64,000 nucleotides of DNA from assembly GCA_019054805.1 (NCBI GenBank), contig JAHQIY010000005.1:6865501-6929500 (forward strand), in the 5' to 3' direction. The notes under the pieces are model-generated. The model was not told where the DNA came from, ran no database searches, and saw only the letters and a list, made by a program, of their open reading frames with translations. Of this stretch, positions 57,901-64,000 are shown piece after piece. Position 1 is the first letter of the stretch. Every line of letters begins with the position of its first letter. The DNA comes from Brachionus manjavacas. Lineage: Eukaryota > Rotifera > Eurotatoria > Ploima > Brachionidae. The position numbers and the translations under genes are program-made.

Positions 57901-60900
57901 GATTTGGAAATGATAAAAAAATTTAAAGACAATGTGCTAAATTGTGTCAATTTGATGGCAAAATTTGAGCTGGTGGAATTTTTTGACGCAGTAAAAAACA
58001 AATTGAGTGCAAAAGCAATTGATTTGAATGTTTGCACAGAGATACTTAATTTTGGAATGATGATGGGAGAATGCGTTGGCGAATTGACCTTGGTCATTAA
58101 CTCTTCAAGTCCGTGCTTGTACAAAAGAGTGCTAATATTGACCATTGGTCATTTGATGGTTAAGCTATTCAATATTGAAGACAAAGAAAAAAGAGCAAAT
58201 TCAATTATGGCTCGTGTTTATAAACACGTGCAAAACGATAGTGAACGTTTATTGAGCATCATAGCTCTCAAACTTGATTCCAATCTCAAGTCTGGACTAA
58301 GATACGAATCGAGTGAGGTCGACACTCTAAACGATAATCTAAGGTATTTATAGATTTTCAAATAATTACACTCAGCTCCTACATAAATCACAACGGTTTT
58401 AAAATTCAAAGTTTTATCAGGTTTAAGCTATCATTATGTCCGCTTTGACTGAAAACATTTAAGATTTTTAATTTGAGCATGTTTTTGTTATTTTTCAAAA
58501 AAATTTAGTCTTTGAAGAAATACAATAAAAATTTATTTATTAATTTTGGCATCGTGAAATTCAAGTACAAATTGTACAAAAATTGATCCTTTTTTGATTA
58601 ATTAAAATAAAAGTTAATTAAATTTACGAAAAAAAATACTGCAACAAATGCCAACATGCTTTGTTGCACCTTTTTTACTTAAAATAATTTTACCCATGTT
58701 TTAATAACATAAAAAATAAAATATCATTAAGAATTAAATTGATTATTCTTTTTTTTTGTAAAAACCTTCTATAATTCGAATAAATAAATGGTATGTTATT
58801 TATTTATTTATTTATTCAATTAACGTTTCAATTCAATTATTCTGCGGTTATTGGTGCAAAAAATATAAAATTATAATAAAAAATTAAATATAAGAATATA
58901 AAAAGAGACAAATTTAAAAAAGAGAAATTAAGTCAATGAAAATTAAGATAAATTTGTACTAAAAACTTATGCCAAATTAGATAAAGTTCGTAGTTAAAAA
59001 AAAATATGATGATTGAAAAGCTGGTTCAAAATTAAGAGAAATAGTTTTTGCATAATATGCAGAATAAAATAAAGTTTTAAATTTTTTAAAAAATCAATTA
59101 ATTATTCTTAAACCTAAAATTTAGAATGTTTTTATTAGTATGTTAAGAAGTCATTTTCCATTTAATTTATTCATGTTAATCATTTCAAAACATGATTAAA
59201 TTTTATTTTTTTTATTAAATTAAGAGTTAGGGGAGAACCCCGAACATGATTAAATAGAGTCACTTATCCCGTATTCATCATCAAAAGAACTTTGTATAGT
59301 CTTGCTTACATTTTTTTGTTTGTTTTTTAGATAATTTTTAAAAAAGAAGCATCAGATAACCTTCAACTTTAATAAACTTAAACTTACAAATTATCTTTTT
59401 TCTCTTTAATTTGTTTAATTATTTAAAATTAATGAACTTGTTTAGACAACTTTTTTTTATTTTTTTTTAAATATTTTTTTTTTATTTTGTTAAAATTAAA
59501 TGAATTTGGGCGATTTTTGACTCTAATTTTTTATTTGTAGAGATTGGAGAACGGTTTGATTTAGGAACAGTTTTGTAGTTTGCAATAAAATGCATAGTTT
59601 AATCAAGTATATTTTAATTTTGTGCATTTTACTGAAAATTGCAGAGTTTTTGCAGAGCTTGGAATTCTTTTGTACAAGTTTGTTCAATATTGTACTCTTG
59701 ACAGTATTATTTTTTCACATTTAGAAAAAAAAAATATATAAAGTTTTGATTGATCCCATAATAAAGTTAATTGACACAAGAATATTCTAATGACAAATCT
59801 TCAATTTTATGGAACTGACTGAATTTATTGCTTGATTGTATATAGATAATTAATCATCTCTTAAATTCTAATTTCAATTCACATGATTTTTTCCTAAAAA
59901 AAAAACAATTTACCGGACTGTTTTAAATAAAACTTTGAGGAAAAAAAAATTGAAAATTTTATTAAATTTTTTTTTGTTTTGTTAGCTTGCTGTTCAAAGT
60001 TTATGACTATCAACCCAAGTGTATTGATCGGTTAAATGGTTTGCCCATATTGAAGTGGTCGTTCATTTTGCGAGTTGAACAAATCAAGTACGAACTGAAC
60101 ACAAACGACTCTCAAATAGTGTCCGATTTGCATTTAATTGAGAAGCTTCGCGGCCTCGAAATAACACAGCGTTTTATTCAAATTGTTAAATCGGTCAAAA
60201 TCGAAGACTTGTTACTCAAGTTTATTGTGACTAAATTCAGAAAAAACGAATGGGACTTGAATGACAAAGTGCTGACTCTAATCGAAACAAACAAAAATGC
60301 ATCTGAATGGATTGAGGTGATAAAGAAATTTGACTTGGAGTCAAAGTCAAAAGCGCTGACTCGTGCTGAGCTAATAGACGAAATGAAGAGACTTGAGGCC
60401 AATGGTGAAATTAACAGTTATGTAAAAAAATTAATAGAGAGAAATGAAACTGGAAAGTGTATAATTGAACTTTGTCTCGATAAGCTGGACACAGTGTACA
60501 AGAATGGCTCAAATTTGTTTTCTAGTGTGAAAAATAAAATTGAAGAGTACGAAAAAAGTGAGATTAGTGAATGGACAAAATTGTACAAACAGGAGAAAAA
60601 AAATAATCTAGAATCTCTTAATTGTGTTCATGTTGTTGAGCTTGTGGCTGTGTTGTGTCGATCGGTTGAGCTTGTGTACAAATACGAGGCGCGAGATGTG
60701 CAAAAAATAGCATTGCTTTTGTTCATGGACAGCATTGTGTTCAATTTTAGTGGTCGTTTGGCGAACATATCTACAGGCGAGGGAAAATCTCTGATAACTA
60801 TTTGGACGGCCATAGCCTATATTCTTGTTAAAGGCGGCAATGTGGACATATTGACCAGTTCGGAGATTTTGGCCGAACGAGATTCGCTTGAGAGTAGAGA

Positions 60901-63900
60901 AATGTTCGCCATGTTTGATATAAGTGTGACAAACAACTGCGACTCGTTGGCCATTGCAGACGAAAATGTGCGCAAGCAACGATACTCGAGCAGTATGGTT
61001 GTGTACGGCGACATTGGCAGCTTTCAGCGGGACATTTTGCTGAGCAAATACTTTGAAAAAGAAATTCGCACAGACCTAGCCGGTTGTTTGATTATAGACG
61101 AAGTGGACAGCATGTGCATAGACAACATTTGCAACACATTGTACATATCTCATCAAATAGCCGACTTGACTTATATGAAGCATTTTTATTGTTTAATTTG
61201 GCATGCAGTTAATAATCAAGACACGCATGAGTACACAGAAGAAAATGTGCAAAGAGTAAAGACATATGTGCAAAGTTTAATGGCCAACGGTTATTTTAAC
61301 TATCCGTCTAATTTGCAAGATTTTGTAAATAGACGCTTGGAAGTGTGGATAAATAATGCCTATGTAGCCAAACATCATGCAGAAGAGGGAAATCACTACA
61401 GTGTGCTGTCAATGGGAAAAAAAAGTGGCGAGGCCATTATCAACGACCTGCAAACAGGAGTTGAACAGCTAAACACTCAGTGGAGCGATGGTCTACAACA
61501 ATTCATTCAATTAAAGCATTTGAATAGACTTGGCCAAGAGAGTCTTAAAGCCATATTTATGTCAAATTATGTTTTTTTCACACAATACAAAGGCAACATA
61601 TACGGCATGACTGGCACTCTGGGCGCTAGCATTGAACGCGATTTGCTCGCCAAAGCCTACGATCTGGACTTTTTCCAATTGCCACGATTCAAAAAAGAGC
61701 TAAATGTTAAACAAGACGATTGGCTTGTGACTAATAAATGTCAATGGCTAGAGAAAATAAACCACGATGTCGATTTGCATGTGTCCGAAAATCGTGTTGT
61801 GTCCATTGATGAACAAAATCAAGCAAAGAAGAAATTAAATCATGTAAACAAAGAAATAAATGAGCTTGAGTCAAAAATTGATGATTTGAAAAAAAAAGAT
61901 GACTTGAGCGAAGGTGACTTGTTGGCTTTGGAACAACAATTGAATTGTAAAAAATTGGAATTGCAAGATTTGAATGATACATGCGGTGAAATGGAGGCGG
62001 ACAGGAATCGCGCAGCACGCTGTGTACTCATTATATGCGAGAGCAAAAATCATGTGCATGACATAGTCAAAACGTTGTTCTACAAACACAAACACTTGTA
62101 TGAGTACACTGGCAAAGTGCAAGGCCTGACCAAAGTGATTGGTGTGCACAAGAGAAAAAGAGTTTGGATTGAACAAATGCGACCAGGAGACATTGTGGTC
62201 GCTACTAATGTGGCCGGTCGAGGCACTGACTTCAAGATTAGTCGACTGGCCGAGAGAAACGGCGGACTGCATGTGATCATTGCCTATTTGCCAGACAATG
62301 TTCGTGTCGAGATGCAAGCATTGGGCAGGAGTGGTCGCAAAGGTGACCGAGGAAGTGGCCGATTGATTGTGTACGATCAACGAGCAGCCAATTTGAACTC
62401 CACTCACTTAAGCATTCCAAGTCTCAAAGATGAACGTGATCTAAAGGAAGAGCAAAGACTTCATCACATACGTGTACAAATGATTCCAAGAGTGATGCTC
62501 GAACGAGACCTATTTGTTCGATTTGATTCACTTTACGAGAACAAAGTCAACGATCTACTCAAGTCCACTGCTAAGCCAGACTATCGTCACTTGCAAATTA
62601 AATCATTGCACAATCATTGGGCCTTTTGGCTTGATAAAATGTCGTCAACAATCAACAATGTGAACACAACAAATGAGCAAACGTTGAAAAAACAAGCTTT
62701 GGACCAGTTGGACATATTTGCTTGTGAAATTGAGAACAAACTAAAAAGAAATGATCACGCAATCCAAGCACTTATTGATGAGCCCGGCGAGTTAATCAAA
62801 CTGGCCATGCACAACATTCAAGAGGGAAATTTCAACGCAGCTATATTGAACTGCGATCATATCAATGAAAAGTATGCGCCCACTTTAACGCCATATTCGC
62901 ACTATTACAAAGCGATTGCACTTTTCGAACCAGTCAAGTCATTAAGTCGAAGCATCAAAGCGCTTAACTTTTTAGACAGTCAAAGCGAAATCACTTGCAC
63001 AAGTGAACAAGCTGACCAGGCTCTAAAATTGATGAAAAAAGCAGCCTTTTTGTTCGAATTGGAAATAGAAAAACTAAAAGCTCAAAGTGTCATTTTGGCA
63101 GATATCGAATCGAACAAATCAATTGTGGCTACACAAAATGATCTTTTTACAAAAAGTAACACCAACGAGTCATTAGCTTTGACTGTGCATCTGATGGCAG
63201 CCAGAATTGCAATCGGCCTTGACTTAAATCTCGACGAGCTAAAGCAAATATTTAAGCATTCAATACTTGGGGAAGACAAAATGAAAGAGTTGTTCGAGTT
63301 GGCTCTTGGTCATGACACTCTTCAGCCGTTCGTAAAAAAACAACGATTTAGCAAAAAAATTCAAATTAAAATCCATGTTGAAAAAACACAACAAAATAAA
63401 AGTGTTTTGGAAAAAATTCTCTCTAAACACTCAATTGGTGGTCAGTCAACTTTAATCGATGAGAGAACAATAGTTTTAGATAATTTGGAGTCAAATGTTA
63501 AATTTAGACTTGAAGAGGAGGAAATTAATTTTTCTTATGAAATTTATATTCAAGATAGAGTAAGTGAGTGTATGAAATGTTTAGACTTGCCCAATCGGTT
63601 CAGACCATACAAAAAACTGCTCATTAAAGCCATTCTAAACCAATCAGTTCGCTTGAAGACAGCTTCAGAACGAGCCAAAATTTGCCAATTGTTCAAACAA
63701 AAACTTGATGTATATTGCACTCAAAGAAACAAAATTCAACATTTTTTGCTCACTAATTTTGGCCAAGTGCAACAAATTTCCGATCAAATTCAGACTACAA
63801 AAAAAGACACCGACAGCCTTTTGCATTTGATAGAAAAAAATCAACAATCAAAACAATTGTTGTTTGGCTCATCATCAGCTCATCAATTTGTTCGACTTTT

Positions 63901-64000
63901 GTCACAATCAAAATTTTCATTCTTTCAACCAACGCCTGTTTCTACACTTGGACAGTTTAGAGACAAAATTTTGTTGAGCAATTCGGCGTCGGCTGAAAAA
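46596..64000 (+). CDS. Giant SecA-motor protein gene, three visible exons, open at the right edge
   Basis: Exons: 46,596-51,980 (1795 codons, donor AAG|gtgagt), 53,932-58,343 (acceptor ttttag, donor AAG|gtattt, phase 2) and 59,986 to beyond 64,000 (acceptor gttag). Phases fit and all 4,604 visible codons are open. Order: coiled coil, possible globular head, coiled coil (about residues 360-550), glycine-rich region (about 814-1020), hydrophobic Ala/Gly segment (about 1080-1150), coiled coil (about 1200-1460), a long helical part, and a SecA-type ATPase motor (about 3500-4100) with further helical sequence. SecA in bacteria and plastids drives proteins through membranes; animals normally lack it. 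Role here unknown: a membrane-attached translocase- or helicase-like motor is inference. The ATG at 46,596 is the first in frame; upstream exons cannot be excluded. Confidence 0.85.
49020..49680 (+). other. Glycine-rich region within the SecA-like protein
   Basis: Three clusters of Gly-rich, collagen-like but irregular sequence, separated by strand-like segments (HIYIKAANLVQNLDRIGEIR). Gly repeats of this kind often form turns in beta-helix or beta-roll folds; that is inference. Codons are much more G+C-rich than around them, which is forced by Gly and Ala. Confidence 0.65.
49834..50052 (+). other. Hydrophobic Ala/Gly segment, probable membrane hairpin
   Basis: About 70 residues with almost no charge, rich in Ala, Gly, Val and Ile (AMAVVPVIGLAAWATGLVIA and AGSGVLAGIAGLAGAALVF). 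It resembles membrane-inserting Gly/Ala helices and would anchor the protein in, or insert it into, a membrane. Confidence 0.65.
51981..53931 (+). other. Intron 1 of the SecA-like gene, with repeat fragments
   Basis: 1951 bases, gtgagt...ttttag. It contains a 209-base MITE (52,245-52,453), a solo end of the 33,136-34,516 element family (about 52,790-52,960) and short LINE-tail-like stretches (cttaggctctttgagaatag near 52,137; cagggtttatccctgaccat near 53,750; and a reversed one near 52,965-53,010). No coding sequence was recognised. Confidence 0.6.
52245..52453. repeat. 209-base MITE with 30-base inverted ends
   Basis: ctttaagtctaaagcccgtt... (52,245-52,274) and ...aacgggttttagacctaaag (52,424-52,453) are reverse complements with about four mismatches. 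It lies in intron 1 of the SecA-like gene. Confidence 0.7.
53932..58343 (+). CDS. Exon 2 of the SecA-like gene: long helical region
   Basis: 1470 codons without a stop, starting IQLIVELLKPKLIDLLVAKC after the ttttag acceptor and ending NDNLR at phase 2. It is almost wholly helix-forming, Leu/Asn/Lys/Asp-rich, without membrane spans. An EF-hand-like stretch near 54,262-54,330 (EYDYLLNEDKSLSFEQIKSV) lacks the canonical loop spacing and is probably not functional. I recognise no family. The length suggests alpha-solenoid or tethering structure rather than an enzyme. It is linked to exons 1 and 3 only by splice signals and phase, so transcript data would settle the join. Confidence 0.8.
58344..59985 (+). 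other. Intron 2 of the SecA-like gene
   Basis: 1642 bases, gtattt...gttag. It holds half of the hairpin found at 34.0-34.26 kb (about 58,635-58,672), a (ttat)n microsatellite (about 58,795-58,817) and a tgcagag-family fragment (about 59,570-59,670). No coding sequence was seen. Confidence 0.6.
59986..64000 (+). CDS. Exon 3 of the SecA-like gene: SecA-type DEAD motor, incomplete at the window edge
   Basis: 1338 open codons to the last base. SecA landmarks: ARDVQKIALLL (Q-motif side), ISTGEGKSL (Walker A, 60,770-60,793), LIIDEVDSMCID (Walker B, 61,088-61,123), YGMTGTLGAS (61,601-61,630), VVATNVAGRGTDFK (62,195-62,236) and GGLHVI..., QALGRSGRKGDRGSG (62,315-62,359, arginine finger region). Walker A to DEVD is 107 residues and DEVD to GMTGT about 169, close to bacterial SecA as I recall it, so the preprotein-binding insertion is probably present by size. 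A coiled coil is inserted before the second RecA-like part. After about 62,600 the sequence is helical without an obvious SecA tail zinc motif. ATP hydrolysis looks possible: all catalytic motifs are intact. Confidence 0.9.
61805..61985 (+). other. Coiled-coil insertion inside the SecA motor
   Basis: About 60 residues with heptads (AKKKLNHVNKEINELESKID ... CKKLELQDLND) lie between GMTGT and ATNVAGRGTD. The gap is about 199 residues here against roughly 130 in bacterial SecA as I recall, so this hairpin is an extra element on the second RecA-like domain. Confidence 0.6.

Noticed and set aside
60178-63847. Many minus-strand open frames opposite exon 3 of the SecA-like gene (for example 62-178 codons at 61,871-62,407)
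   Set aside because: They are shadows of the plus-strand coding frame; none has a family motif, and the plus strand carries the SecA motifs.
1-64000. tRNA, rRNA or other structured RNA genes
   Set aside because: I looked for tRNA T-arm (ggttcaantcc) and rRNA-like G+C-rich stretches and saw none; a tRNAscan/Infernal run could find ones I missed.
59986-64000. Bacterial contamination as the source of the SecA motor
   Set aside because: Base composition, eukaryotic splice signals at 59,985 and 58,344, and open frames continuous with upstream exons argue against it; read-level proof is still desirable.

Overview
The window is about three-quarters A+T and is eukaryotic nuclear DNA. Coding sequence is cut by GT..AG introns (several only 48-58 bases, others above 1.4 kb), the standard stop codons are used, and LTR, LINE, Tc1/mariner, hAT, MULE and Merlin-like elements are interleaved with host genes. 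Gypsy elements with an env-like third gene, miniature inverted-repeat elements, TLDc/EF-hand proteins and very large coiled-coil proteins suggest a small invertebrate. My best guess is a monogonont rotifer such as Brachionus. That guess is inference from style and content, not from a match.

Positions 1-29,900 are a transposon graveyard: a Tc1/mariner transposase remnant (about 1.1-1.65 kb, minus), an element with long inverted ends and a 9-base target duplication (2885-4627), a MULE transposase pseudogene with a SWIM-like zinc finger (about 5.8-7.4 kb), a minus-strand Gypsy polyprotein in pieces (7.4-12.1 kb), a minus-strand hAT transposase pseudogene (13.9-15.8 kb), a complete-ended Gypsy element with both LTRs, a chromodomain remnant, an env-like gene and an extra small ORF (16,549-22,619), a third Gypsy copy with only a 5' LTR (22,756-25,448), and a 125-base minisatellite (27.0-27.6 kb).

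From 29,980 to 43,662 there are host genes. A small ORF resembling DM9 repeats (29,980-30,633, minus) lies 73 bases beyond the stop of a large gene, also minus strand, that I reconstruct as 11 exons from 41,350 to 30,707. Its model is a 1449-residue protein: globular N-terminus, about 450 residues of coiled coil, TLDc, EF-hands, TLDc, EF-hands. All ten introns are GT..AG, the phases agree throughout and the coding length divides by three. Its 3.7-kb seventh intron holds nested transposons (FLYWCH-type remnant, LINE tail, 1.4-kb inverted-repeat element). A short coiled-coil gene (42,499-43,662) runs the other way.

From 46,596 to beyond the right edge lies one giant plus-strand gene with three visible exons (46,596-51,980; 53,932-58,343; 59,986 to >64,000), at least about 4,600 residues. 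It carries coiled coils, a glycine-rich region, a long hydrophobic Ala/Gly segment, a 1,470-residue helical region and finally a well-preserved SecA-type ATPase motor (GEGKS, DEVDS, GMTGT, ATNVAGRGTD, GRSGRKGD). A SecA motor fused to coiled coils and a membrane-like segment in an intron-containing animal gene is the most striking thing here. How these neighbouring coiled-coil genes work together cannot be read from the sequence; proximity and shared coiled coils only suggest a common role.
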